Shown here: positions 50,654 through 59,652 of the stretch, piece by piece
How the letters are laid out: every line of letters begins with the position of its first letter
Position numbering within the stretch: the first letter of the stretch is position 1
NCBI GenBank assembly: GCA_943367715.1
Contig: CALRJY020000024.1
Span: 1 to 64,000, forward strand
DNA: 64,000 nt
From: JAEYXS01 sp943367715
Lineage (GTDB): Bacteria; Verrucomicrobiota; Verrucomicrobiia; Limisphaerales; JAEYXS01
Direction of reading: 5' to 3'
Made by a program: the position numbers and the translations under genes
Notes under the pieces: generated by a model
What the model saw: only the letters and a program-made list of their open reading frames with translations
What the model was told of the DNA's origin: nothing
Database searches by the model: none

Positions 50654-52470
50654 TGCGCGGTTTCTTTCTGCTGTTGCACGAGCGTGGAGACGGCTTTCTC
50701 CAGATTCTCCAAGCGCTGTTTGAGCGAGGCGATCTCAGCGTCTTTTTCTTTCACCACTTCGTTCAAGCCTTGGATCGCAGCCAGGGCCACGCCATCGGCA
50801 TCCACGGTGGCGATGTGTTTTTCATCGATACCGACGCCGAAGGCCGCGTGAAAATCCTGGGCCATCGGGCCGATGTGACGGGTGGCGGCATCCTGTTTGT
50901 AATTCCACATCTGGATGGGCATCGCCACTACCTTGGCCAACACCTCGCGTCCGTTCACCTCGGCGAAATCCTGTTTGGCATTCCGGTCGCTGGAGCCATT
51001 GAACGAAGGGGCATTGACGTTCGCACCAAAGGTGGCGCCGCCCGTCGCATTCATACCACCATTGAGTTGAAAGCTGCCGGTCACCGTGGTGCCGCCCGGG
51101 ACGATTTTGAGGGAGCTGAGGTCGCTCACATAGAAACGGAACTGGATGGCCCGCGCGGCAAACTCATTGTCCAAGGCGGAGTTGAAAGTCGTGCCGTTAC
51201 CCGACGCCCAAACGAAGCTTCCTCCATGGGTCGCCCGTGCATGATAACCAGCCGCAAAGGAGTAGGCGCCCGAGGCCACATTATCCAAACCGCCCGGGAC
51301 GACCGCCCCTTCGCCCGAGACCACGTTATCATCTCCGCCGCCGAGAAAACCACCGCTGGCACTGGCGGTATTGCCCTGGCCACCGGCGATCACGGAGCGG
51401 ACGCCGCTCGCAGTATTGCCTTGCCCCCCGCCGACCACCGCGTAGTTGCCACCGGCGGAATTGATCTGCCCGCCGCTCACCGTGCTGCCACTCCCGCTGG
51501 CGGTATTATTCTGCCCGCCCGCGATGGTAGTGAAATGGCTGCTGACTTGATTGCTTTTACCGCCGCCGATGGAAGCATAAAAACCACTCACGATATTGGA
51601 TTCGCCACCACCGATGAAGCCACCTTGTTCGATCACCTGGTTGCCATTACCACCGGTGATCACCGCTGAGTCGCCGCTGACCAAGTTGTGCGAACCGCCG
51701 CCGATAAAGGATGCATCACCGCTCACGGTGTTCCCGCCCCCTCCGACGATGGCGGAAGAGTCGTCGCTGACCAGGTTCGCAAAACCACCCACGATCACCC
51801 CGCCGATCTTGGTGACTTTGTTTCGTGCGCCACCACCGATGAACGCGTAGCTGGCACCGATGATATTGAGCGCGGGCTGGCCGTCTTCATCATCCAGCGC
51901 CACGCCACCGCCGACAATGACGGAGCCGGAATAGCCATTGCTCACGGTGTTACCCGAATAGCCGCCGATGAAGTTCGGGCTGTTGTCATGCGGTTCCAGA
52001 CGCAAGGCGCGGAGACCGTCCACGTAGAATTCCAAAGGCGTGTTGCCCGTGGTGCCGATAAAGGAGGGATCGGAAACACTGCCCGCTTTCGCCGCATGCA
52101 GAGCATAGGGTGTGGGAGCAAGTAAGGTGCGGGGTGAGAGGACGTTGCCCGCCACGGTGATCTCCAGCCAGCGTGCGGAGCCGTCAAAGACGGAGCCGAA
52201 ATCGAGGGAGGCATTGAACTGGCCGTTGGTGATGAACTGGCTGGCGAAGTTCAGCGTCGGTCCCACCTGGTTGCCCGCGGTGGCGGCATCGCGGAGCTTG
52301 AAGGTGAGCCCGTAGTTGCCGTTCGCATTCGTGCCACCATCACGTAACTGTCCCTGATAGGTGAAGGCGGTGGTGCCTTGAGCAAAAACAACGGGCGAGG
52401 TGAGGAGACACAGAACGGCCAGCGCGAACAGCCACAGGCCCCGTCGCAAGACTGATGATTGAGTAGTCAT
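50650..52470 (-). CDS. Trimeric-adhesin-like protein with S74 autoprocessing domain
   Basis: 606 residues from MTTQSSV (a TTG further out is less likely). Signal peptide (LWLFALAVLCLLTSPVVFAQ). After a beta-rich N-terminal domain (FTYQGQLRDGG), residues about 150-430 contain some twelve head repeats of about 14-21 residues of the type IGGGxxNxVSGxxSxI, as in YadA-like heads. The C-terminus has SSDRNAKQDFAEVNGREVLAKV and HIGPMAQDF, the peptidase S74/tail-spike chaperone domain with Ser and Asp/Lys expected for self-cleavage, then a coiled coil (KEKDAEIASLKQRLENLEKAV). Likely an extracellular trimeric fibre. Confidence 0.9.
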   Translation of the reverse strand: MTTQSSVLRRGLWLFALAVLCLLTSPVVFAQGTTAFTYQGQLRDGGTNANGNYGLTFKLRDAATAGNQVGPTLNFASQFITNGQFNASLDFGSVFDGSARWLEITVAGNVLSPRTLLAPTPYALHAAKAGSVSDPSFIGTTGNTPLEFYVDGLRALRLEPHDNSPNFIGGYSGNTVSNGYSGSVIVGGGVALDDEDGQPALNIIGASYAFIGGGARNKVTKIGGVIVGGFANLVSDDSSAIVGGGGNTVSGDASFIGGGSHNLVSGDSAVITGGNGNQVIEQGGFIGGGESNIVSGFYASIGGGKSNQVSSHFTTIAGGQNNTASGSGSTVSGGQINSAGGNYAVVGGGQGNTASGVRSVIAGGQGNTASASGGFLGGGDDNVVSGEGAVVPGGLDNVASGAYSFAAGYHARATHGGSFVWASGNGTTFNSALDNEFAARAIQFRFYVSDLSSLKIVPGGTTVTGSFQLNGGMNATGGATFGANVNAPSFNGSSDRNAKQDFAEVNGREVLAKVVAMPIQMWNYKQDAATRHIGPMAQDFHAAFGVGIDEKHIATVDADGVALAAIQGLNEVVKEKDAEIASLKQRLENLEKAVSTLVQQQKETAQ

Positions 52471-52581
52471 AGGAGGGACGCGTTGGAGGGTTAGCAGGCG
52501 CAAGGCCTTCTTTCCAACGATTTAAGGCAAGCACGCCGGGTCAACCTTGGCAAGGGGAAGAACGGCCCTAGGGGGTGAAAG

Positions 52582-53316
52582 TCAATCGTACAGCCAGATT
52601 CCTTTAGCAGCATCCGGCACCGCCATCTCGCGGGTGAAGGCCCAACGCGGGGCGCTGCTCAGGATGCGGCCATTGATCGCGCCTTTGAACTGGTGGTCGC
52701 ACTCCGGCACAATGAAAAGCTGACGATGCCTCGCGGCGGTGACCATCCCGTAGATCATTTCAGCGGTGTCCTTGCCCACGACCTCGTCCTGTTCACCCAC
52801 GGCGATGAATACATTGCTGGCATAGGATGCCAACCCAGTGCGCACCGGCTTGAGTCCGGCATCCATGGAGGGAGCCAGGAGCAGAATGGCTTCGACTTCC
52901 TTGAACTCATGCGCAAGGGCCGCCACACAACTGCCACCGGCAGAGAAACCCATGAGGAACAGGCGTGGATCGGCGGAACCGCAAATGGTTTTGGAATTCT
53001 CCAAGGCGTATTGGATCACGGCACGGAGGTCATTCACCATGCTGCGAGTGTAGTGCAGGTGAGGATGCTCGGTATTGCCCGCGCGCAGGGAAGCTCCGAC
53101 GTACTGCTGCAAATAGAGCGCGAGCTTCTCGTACTTGCGAGCGTAGCCATCGATATCGCCGTGATACCCGGGATACAGGATGACAATGACGCCGTTGGTG
53201 CTGTGCAGGCCTTTGACCGGAATCGAAACGGATGAGGGAGCGGTGGGCGCGGCGTGTTCAGCGGGAACAGTGGGCCGGGCGATGGTGGCAGAGAACAATG
53301 GTGAGGAGATGAGCAT
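52582..53316 (-). CDS. Alpha/beta-hydrolase family protein
   Basis: 244 residues from the ATG at 53316; a GTG 15 bases further out is also in frame. The nucleophile elbow is GFSAGG, the oxyanion region is IVILYPGYHGD, and the catalytic His lies in PECDHQFKG. Acid residue probably in VGEQDEVVG. The arrangement fits dienelactone-hydrolase/esterase-like enzymes with substrate unknown. It is divergent from the HEAT-repeat cluster. Confidence 0.8.
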   Translation of the reverse strand: MLISSPLFSATIARPTVPAEHAAPTAPSSVSIPVKGLHSTNGVIVILYPGYHGDIDGYARKYEKLALYLQQYVGASLRAGNTEHPHLHYTRSMVNDLRAVIQYALENSKTICGSADPRLFLMGFSAGGSCVAALAHEFKEVEAILLLAPSMDAGLKPVRTGLASYASNVFIAVGEQDEVVGKDTAEMIYGMVTAARHRQLFIVPECDHQFKGAINGRILSSAPRWAFTREMAVPDAAKGIWLYD

Positions 53317-53498
53317 GGTGTTGGTCGCCACAGGAAGTTAAGCGACTTGGAGGAGGAAATTCGAGCGATATTGTGGATGGGATGATCCTCCGCCTGGATC
53401 GGTATTCAGGCTGGATTTGGCAACTCGTAGCGCTAATCTCGATAGACCCAAAGGAAACGGGGCTCTTCGTGGAGCCCTTGAAACAAGCACTGCATAAT

Positions 53499-54908
53499 AT
53501 GAGCGGGGAACAATTCATTTATGAAGGACAGGGGCTGAAGGAATGGCTGTTGCAGCTTGTGGCAGAAGAGCCGAGCAAGCGGAATCAAGCGGCGGCGGTG
53601 ATCGGCGATCGCTTTATGTTTCCCAGGAATCTCATTTACCCGAATACCCGTTACGAGGATTTCTCAGCGGCTTGCAAAGAGGTGTTGAAGAAGCCTGATT
53701 TTCCTGCGGCTGAGTTTGTGCGGAAGCTGGTTGCGATGGGAATTCGGCTGGAGACGGAACGAAAGGCTCCTGAACCGACGAAGCAGTCCGCAGAGGAAGA
53801 GGCGTGGTGGGAGGAACGGCGCAAGAAGCTTGAAACCATGCCGGATGAGGCTGGTATCCAGTGGTATTTCAAGCAAGCTTTCGTAGAGAGTCCGAAGCTG
53901 TTTCCCAAAGAGAAACTTCAAGAGCCGGGTGAAGAGTTTACGACCAGCGTGACGATCCAGAATATCATCCAGGTCTTTGATGTGGAACTTCTCCCGGCGG
54001 CGGATGGGCTGAGGCAGATGCTCAAGGCACAGGGGATTTTCCCTTTGAAAGCATACGGCGTCATCTGCTCGATGGGGCGCGAGGGGTTGGAATTTTACCC
54101 GGAGATCATCGCAGGATTGAAGGCGCACAGTCTGGGGCCGGATCACGGGTTTTCTTTTTTTCTGCCGCTGGGACACTGGCTTAGGGAGGTGCCGGAAAAG
54201 ATTCCGGATATCATCAAGGCGACTGAAAGCGAAGATGCGCTGGTACGGGAGAATGCCATCATGGCGCTCGGGTATGCGGGGCGGGAACGGATGAAGCAGT
54301 TCTCGGAGGTGGAGGCGCGCGGACTTGTGCGAATCCAGACAGGGAATCCCAGGGATCGCGAGGCGTGGGCTTGGACTTTGGGTGAGATCGCGGAGAAGCC
54401 GGAAACAATCGACCGCTTGCTGGAGGCGACGATGCCGCCAGACCAGCAGCACAGTGCGAACGCAATTGAGAGCCTCGGCAAACTAGGGCGTGAGAGTGAG
54501 CGAGTGGTGCCAAGACTGATCGCGATCTTGCAGGAGATTCGAGGGATGGAATCCACCCTGCACAGCCGGGGCGCTTATCGGCAGGCGGCGACGGCGTTGT
54601 CGCAGTTCGGAGACGCCGCGAAGGTGGCCATCCCTTCATTGGCGAAGATGATTTGGACCAAGCCGCAGGAGTATATCGATGAGAACGAACAGGTGGCGCT
54701 GCGGCGGGAACCCGATGAACATGTCATCACGGCGCTAGGGCGATTCGGAGCGGATGCCAAAGAGGTTCTACCGGCGTTGCGGCAGATGAAGGAAGGGATG
54801 GTGAGCCGGGCAGTGAAGGAAGGATATGCCAGTGCCGACATAGGAGGATATGTAGAGGGGTGCCCGGATCATCTGCATGAGGCGATCAGAAGGATTGAAG
54901 GGGAATGA
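53499..54908 (+). CDS. HEAT-repeat protein, paralogue 1 of 4
   Basis: 469 residues from MSGEQFIYEG, chosen because the three following paralogues start in the same way; an upstream in-frame ATG would add 42 unrelated residues. No signal peptide. The shared N-terminal block is FIYEGQGLKEWLLQLVAEEPSKR, then FPAAEFVRKLVAM. The rest is helical repeats with ELLPAADGLRQMLK, SMGREGLEFYPEIIAG, YAGRERMKQFSEVEARGL, AIESLGKLGRESERVVPRLIAIL and DAKEVLPALRQMKEGM (read in parts). Probably a cytoplasmic scaffold; partner unknown. The next gene begins one base after its stop. Confidence 0.82.
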   Translation: MSGEQFIYEGQGLKEWLLQLVAEEPSKRNQAAAVIGDRFMFPRNLIYPNTRYEDFSAACKEVLKKPDFPAAEFVRKLVAMGIRLETERKAPEPTKQSAEEEAWWEERRKKLETMPDEAGIQWYFKQAFVESPKLFPKEKLQEPGEEFTTSVTIQNIIQVFDVELLPAADGLRQMLKAQGIFPLKAYGVICSMGREGLEFYPEIIAGLKAHSLGPDHGFSFFLPLGHWLREVPEKIPDIIKATESEDALVRENAIMALGYAGRERMKQFSEVEARGLVRIQTGNPRDREAWAWTLGEIAEKPETIDRLLEATMPPDQQHSANAIESLGKLGRESERVVPRLIAILQEIRGMESTLHSRGAYRQAATALSQFGDAAKVAIPSLAKMIWTKPQEYIDENEQVALRREPDEHVITALGRFGADAKEVLPALRQMKEGMVSRAVKEGYASADIGGYVEGCPDHLHEAIRRIEGE

Positions 54909-54909
54909 G

Positions 54910-56346
54910 ATGAGCAAAGATCGATTCATATACAAAAGGCGGCATTTGCGGGAGTGGTTGCTGCAGCTCGTGGAGAAAAGTCATAAACGGCGGTGGCAGG
55001 CCTGCAAGGCGATCATGGCGTGTTACGCGGGCCCAAAAGACCTTCCCCTCCTACAGTGGGAAGATTGGACGCTGGCGTTTGAGGCGGAGATAAAGGCCGC
55101 GTTACAGGGGCCAGATTTCCCGAGGGCTGAATTTGTGCGAAAGGTGCTCAGTCTGTCACTGGAACAGCAAACGATCATCGATAGAAAGCAAGAGCAAGAC
55201 AGGCGCTGGCACACGAAGCACCGATTGGGGAAAAACCACTCAGCCGAACAATATTTGCAGTATGTCGCCAAATCTATCGCACGGCTGGAGCGGGAAGAAA
55301 AGACCGTGGCGGCTAAAGAAGTCGAGGCGGCGAAGGATACCGTCGTGTGCGTCAAGTATTTGATGATGGGGTTGGGAACGGAATTGCTGCCTGCGGGGAA
55401 AGAGTTGCGGCAAATGCTCAAGCATCCGTCACTGGATGAGGATGCCTGCCAGGCGATCAAGCGGATGGGCAAGGCCGGGCTGGTGTTTTTCCCTGACCTC
55501 ATGAAAGGGCTTAGGCAGCCAGACAGCGATTGTCCGCATGCCGAAGTTCTGGGGCTCCAGCTCAGGGAAAAACCGAAAGAGATACGGAGATGCTTTGAAT
55601 TGACGCAAGGCCGCAACAAAGCTCTGCGGTGTCATGCGGCGATCACATTGGGATTTTGTGGACGGGAAGCATTGAAACAGTTCCCCAGAATTGAAACGAA
55701 GGCGCGCGGTCATCTGAAAGATGCCAGAGATGATGAATCCATCGGCTGGTGGCCGGTTTTGCGAACCTCCGGAGATTATGAATGGCATGCGTGGGCATGG
55801 CTGCTCGGTGAGACAGCGGTGACGCGGGCGACGGTCAGTGAATTCCTCAAAGTAACCAAAAGCGGAAACAACCACCGGACCGCCAAGGCCATCGAATGCT
55901 TGGGCCGGATCAAGGTGGACGCGAAGCGGGTGGTGCCGAGATTGGCCGAGCTGATGGATGAGTTTGAAGAGTTCTACCAGAACACACCGCCACAACTGCG
56001 GGTGACCATGGCGTTGGAAAGTTTTGGACCGAAGGCGAAGCCGGCGATACCTGCCCTCATCAAGCATCTCTGGATGAAGAAGGATTATGGGATGGCCGTG
56101 AAATTGGGCCTGGGAGCTGTGCCGCGAAGAAAGGCACCAGATTACATTGTGATCCAATTGTTGGGGAAATTGGGACGAGCGGCAAAGGAGGCTTTACCGG
56201 CTTTGCGGCGGATGAAAGCCGAATTGGGACCGAAGCGAGTGAGAGCCGAGCTGGTGGAAGCGATTAAGAGGATAGAAGGCAGTCGAAAAGACGGGAAGGG
56301 CCTCCTCTCCCCCAGCCCTCTCCTCCGACGCCGGAGGAGAGGGTGA
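54910..56346 (+). CDS. HEAT-repeat protein, paralogue 2 of 4
   Basis: 478 residues from MSKDRFIYKRRHLREWLLQLVEK. It shares FPRAEFVRKVLSL, ELLPAGKELRQMLK, AGLVFFPDLMKGL, GFCGREALKQFPRIETKARG, EWHAWAWLLGETAVT, AIECLGRIKVDAKRVVPRLAELMDEFEEF and AAKEALPALRRMKAEL with its neighbours. Here an extra segment (GWWPVLRTSGDYEWHAW) is longer than in the others. The final 14 residues (LLSPSPLLRRRRRG) are encoded by repeat R4 and are not shared, so the original stop was probably replaced. Role unknown. Confidence 0.82.
   Translation: MSKDRFIYKRRHLREWLLQLVEKSHKRRWQACKAIMACYAGPKDLPLLQWEDWTLAFEAEIKAALQGPDFPRAEFVRKVLSLSLEQQTIIDRKQEQDRRWHTKHRLGKNHSAEQYLQYVAKSIARLEREEKTVAAKEVEAAKDTVVCVKYLMMGLGTELLPAGKELRQMLKHPSLDEDACQAIKRMGKAGLVFFPDLMKGLRQPDSDCPHAEVLGLQLREKPKEIRRCFELTQGRNKALRCHAAITLGFCGREALKQFPRIETKARGHLKDARDDESIGWWPVLRTSGDYEWHAWAWLLGETAVTRATVSEFLKVTKSGNNHRTAKAIECLGRIKVDAKRVVPRLAELMDEFEEFYQNTPPQLRVTMALESFGPKAKPAIPALIKHLWMKKDYGMAVKLGLGAVPRRKAPDYIVIQLLGKLGRAAKEALPALRRMKAELGPKRVRAELVEAIKRIEGSRKDGKGLLSPSPLLRRRRRG
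56316..56343. repeat. Palindromic repeat R4, copy 2, at a gene 3' end
   Basis: Outer arms CCCTCTCCTCC and GGAGGAGAGGG as in copy 1, but the inner part is GACGCC instead of AGCGATAGCT. It encodes the last residues of HEAT paralogue 2. Confidence 0.7.
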
Positions 56347-56415
56347 TGGGGTCAGGCGTATGCTTGGCAGGGTCGCACTTGATGTTTCTGTCGAGTGAAG
56401 ACGGCTAGAACTAAA

Positions 56416-57720
56416 ATGAACACCGAACGATTCGTACATGACGGCCGACATTTGCGGGAGTGGCTGTTGCAAGTGGTGGAAGAAGATCCGGAGCGGCGGC
56501 GGGAGGCCAGCACGGCGATCAATGACCATCTTTCCTGTATAGATCTGTTTGCCCAGCCGGAATGGAGCTGCGAGCAAACCAGGGAGGTGTTTGAGCAAGC
56601 CATCCGGGAAACAGTGGGTGAAGCGGATTTTCCGCGCGCAGATTACGTGAAAAAGCTGCTCTCTCTGAAAATGCGGCTGAGCGAGCTGCAATACGCCTCT
56701 CTGCGTAAGTGGAGTGTGCAGGCGAGAAACGAAGACAAAGAGGCGATCAAAGGTCCACCCGTAGACGAACCGCTGCTCACGGGGATAGCACTGGCAAGTG
56801 TGATCGATGCCTTGGGAGAAGAGCTGATGCCGGCGGCAGAGCAGCTACGGATGATGCTGCAGCACAAACCTAATCTCATCCTGGCATCCAATGTCATCTC
56901 ACGGATGGGAGAGGCAGCGATCGAGTTTTATCCAGAGCTGATGGCGGGGTTGAAACTGAACGACGCTAGTGGTGAGTATTCCAAACCGCTGGGATATCTG
57001 CTGCGGCATTATCCGGAAAAGATCAGACTTATCTTTGAAATGACCGAAGCAGCGGATCAAGTGGTCCGCGAGAACGCCATTGCGACGTTGATGCATTGCG
57101 GGCGGGAAACTATCAAACGGTTCCCGGAAATCGAAACTGCAGCCCGTGAGCGATTAGGGAAGAGCACAGGCAATGAGTGGCATATCCGGGCATGGATGCT
57201 GGGTGATACGGCGGTGACTTCCGAGACGATTTCCCTGTTCTTAGAAATGACACGCTCCAGTGAAATCGGTCAGGTGGGAACGGCCATCGATTGTCTGGGC
57301 GCGATCGGCTTGGAGAGCGAGCGGGTGGTTCCCCGGCTGGTTGAGCTGCTGGATGAGTACGAGGAGTATGACAGTGATTGGGGCTGGAGCGGTGGCGAGT
57401 ATGCGCGGATCATCGCGGCACTGGCGGGGCATGGGGCAGCGGCCAAAGCGGCCATACCGAGACTGGCGCAATTGATCTGGAGCAAGCCCTACGGTGAATC
57501 CAATTCACGAGAGCCGAATGAAGCGGTGATCAAGTTGCTGGGCAAGCTTGGGCCGGAGGCACGGGAAGCTTTGCCGGGGTTGTTGGAGATGAAAGCAAAG
57601 ATGCAAGGACGGCCCAAAACACACAGGGATGACCTCGGCAATGAAGTAATTGTGCACCCGGATGATTGCTGTCCAGAGTATGTGGAAGAGGCGATTGCGA
57701 AGATTGAGGGAAAGCCATGA
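56416..57720 (+). CDS. HEAT-repeat protein, paralogue 3 of 4
   Basis: 434 residues from MNTERFVHDGRHLREWLLQVVEE. An ATG seven codons upstream lacks similarity. It follows paralogue 2 after 69 bases containing part of repeat R4. Shared blocks are FPRADYVKKLLSL, ELMPAAEQLRMMLQ, RMGEAAIEFYPELMAGLK, MHCGRETIKRFPEIETAARERL, EWHIRAWMLGDTAVT, AIDCLGAIGLESERVVPRLVELLDEYEEYDSDW and DCCPEYVEEAIAKIEG (read in parts). It is most like paralogue 4. Its TGA overlaps the next ATG. Confidence 0.83.
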   Translation: MNTERFVHDGRHLREWLLQVVEEDPERRREASTAINDHLSCIDLFAQPEWSCEQTREVFEQAIRETVGEADFPRADYVKKLLSLKMRLSELQYASLRKWSVQARNEDKEAIKGPPVDEPLLTGIALASVIDALGEELMPAAEQLRMMLQHKPNLILASNVISRMGEAAIEFYPELMAGLKLNDASGEYSKPLGYLLRHYPEKIRLIFEMTEAADQVVRENAIATLMHCGRETIKRFPEIETAARERLGKSTGNEWHIRAWMLGDTAVTSETISLFLEMTRSSEIGQVGTAIDCLGAIGLESERVVPRLVELLDEYEEYDSDWGWSGGEYARIIAALAGHGAAAKAAIPRLAQLIWSKPYGESNSREPNEAVIKLLGKLGPEAREALPGLLEMKAKMQGRPKTHRDDLGNEVIVHPDDCCPEYVEEAIAKIEGKP

Positions 57721-59147
57721 TCGAAGAGAAATTCAGCCATGAAGGACGCCATTTGCGGGAGTGGATGCTGCAGCTTGTCGAGGAGGAACCGGAGCGGCGA
57801 GTGTCCGCTGCGGCGGTCATAACGAACAAGTCTTTTGGGGATGTCGACTTTGCTGAAGTCACAGCCGAGTGGGACGCAGAACGCGGGAGAGCGGAGTTTC
57901 AAGAAGCCATTCGTGTAATCCTAAAACAAGATGGATTCCCGGCAGCGGAGTATGTGCAAAAGCTGTTCGTCCTGGAAATGCTGCTGGAAAAACAACGGAT
58001 GTCTGAATGGAAGAAGAAAAATCAGCGCGATGATGAGATATTCGACGAGTTTGCAAAGAAACTGGGCGAAACGCCCAGCGAGGCTGAACTGAAAAGATAT
58101 TACAAGCGCGTCTGCATCCACATACGCCGGGAATGCCAGGCAACGGAAGATCAAATGCCGGAAGCGCTCTCCACCGGAATCACGATCGCAATGGTGATCG
58201 ACGCGTTAGGGGCAGAACTGCTGCCGGCAGCCGAGCAGATCCGGGTCATGCTCAAGGAAAAGTATCAGTGTCATATCGCTTCGGGCGCCATCTGCCGGAT
58301 GGGTGCGGAGGCGATCGAGTTTTATCCAGACCTGATGGAGGGGTTGAAGCAGGAAGATCTCAACAGCTATTACGCGAAGCCATTGGGCCATCTGCTGCGG
58401 CACTATCCGGAAAAGGTGAAAGGCATCTACCAACTGACGAGCGACAGCAGTCCGACAGTCCGCAGGAACGCCATCCAGACGCTGACGCATTGCGGACGAG
58501 ATACGATCCAGCAATTTCCAGAAATCGAAAAGTGTGCACGCGAAAGATTGCAGGCAGCACCGGAAGAGGAATGGCACGTGTGGGCCTGGTTGCTGGGAAA
58601 GACAGCGGTTACTTCGCCCACTGTGACGCTATTGCTGGAGAGCACGCAGTCCATGAATCCCCAGCATGTAGGGACCGCCATCAGTTGCCTGGGTGAAATG
58701 AGGGTGGAAAACGAGCGGGTGGTGCCCCGGCTTATTGAGTTGATCGATGAGTTTGAGGAGTATGATTCGGACTGGGAATATCACGGCGAGTATGGCCGAT
58801 TCATCGCAACTTTGGAAAACTTTGGCGACTCAGCCAAGGCGGCCATTCCTAAACTGGCACAGCATATCTGGAGCAGGCCGCTGGATTATTATACAAAGGA
58901 TTTCACGCTGGCGAAACGGCCCGAACCAAATGAAGACGTGGTCAAGTTCCTGGCACGCTTCGGCCATGAAGCGCGGGAGATCCTGCCTGCGTTGCGGGAA
59001 ATGAAAGCGGAATTGATCCGGCGGCGGATGCAGGAGATCCCTGAAGAAGGAGGGCAAGCGCCCCAAAACCCAGAGGATTGCTGTCCGGAGTATTTGCTGA
59101 AGGCAATCGCGAAAATAGAAAAATCTCAAAAAGAAGACGGTGTATGA
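57717..59147 (+). CDS. HEAT-repeat protein, paralogue 4 of 4
   Basis: 476 residues, translationally coupled to paralogue 3 (ATGA). N-terminus FSHEGRHLREWMLQLVEEEPERR. It has an extra acidic-basic helical segment (KKNQRDDEIFDEFAKKLGE) before the shared blocks ELLPAAEQIRVMLKEK, RMGAEAIEFYPDLMEGLK, THCGRDTIQQFPEIEKCARERL, EWHVWAWLLGKTAVT, AISCLGEMRVENERVVPRLIELIDEFEEYDSDW and DCCPEYLLKAIAKIEKSQ (read in parts). It closes the cluster. The conservation of whole blocks, not just the HEAT fold, shows a dedicated family. Confidence 0.83.
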   Translation: MIEEKFSHEGRHLREWMLQLVEEEPERRVSAAAVITNKSFGDVDFAEVTAEWDAERGRAEFQEAIRVILKQDGFPAAEYVQKLFVLEMLLEKQRMSEWKKKNQRDDEIFDEFAKKLGETPSEAELKRYYKRVCIHIRRECQATEDQMPEALSTGITIAMVIDALGAELLPAAEQIRVMLKEKYQCHIASGAICRMGAEAIEFYPDLMEGLKQEDLNSYYAKPLGHLLRHYPEKVKGIYQLTSDSSPTVRRNAIQTLTHCGRDTIQQFPEIEKCARERLQAAPEEEWHVWAWLLGKTAVTSPTVTLLLESTQSMNPQHVGTAISCLGEMRVENERVVPRLIELIDEFEEYDSDWEYHGEYGRFIATLENFGDSAKAAIPKLAQHIWSRPLDYYTKDFTLAKRPEPNEDVVKFLARFGHEAREILPALREMKAELIRRRMQEIPEEGGQAPQNPEDCCPEYLLKAIAKIEKSQKEDGV

Positions 59148-59652
59148 TTTCGGGGAGTGAAAAAATGTCTCGTATCATCTCCCCCATCCGGGGCGAGGAT
59201 TTGAGTAACTTGCTCCACGGGTTCCCTCTGGTCACCCGTGGCTACCCGCATTTGCCCCTTCGGGGCAGTTTTTTAAGGTGCGATGTAACTCCCTCGGAAT
59301 AAAGACAGTGGGTGGGACGAGGCGTCGCTTGTCGGAATAAAATGAGGGGTTTCACTGTTGAAAATGACTTTTCAAACGAATCACTCAACTTATTAACCTA
59401 GTTAACGCAAATTAAATGCAATATTTTTATTGACGATTTAATTTGAAGGAGGTAAACGTTTTTCTAGAGCTACGGGAAGCTAGGTGCGGAACGGGGTTCG
59501 GAAAAGGAGGCGGTATGGTAACAGATAAGTTAGCGGGGAACAGACGGAAGGGAAGGAGCGCTGTGACAGAGGTTGCTTCGGCGAGGTTTTCTTTTCATTC
59601 TCAGGACATGATTTTCAGGCAGAGCTTTTACCTTGGCCGGTTCGTTTCTTCC
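59148..59652. other. Intergenic region before the NamZ fusion gene
   Basis: 505 bases. The right half is AT-rich (TTATTAACCTAGTTAACGC, AATATTTTTATTGACG) and includes AAGGAGG at 59445. An open frame begins just before it, but the signal sequence of the lipoprotein starts at 59653, so this is probably promoter and leader DNA. No repeat was recognised. Confidence 0.4.

Noticed and set aside
59443..59652. N-terminal 70-residue extension of the NamZ fusion
   Set aside because: It would bury the lipoprotein signal inside the protein; the start at 59653 gives a proper lipobox.
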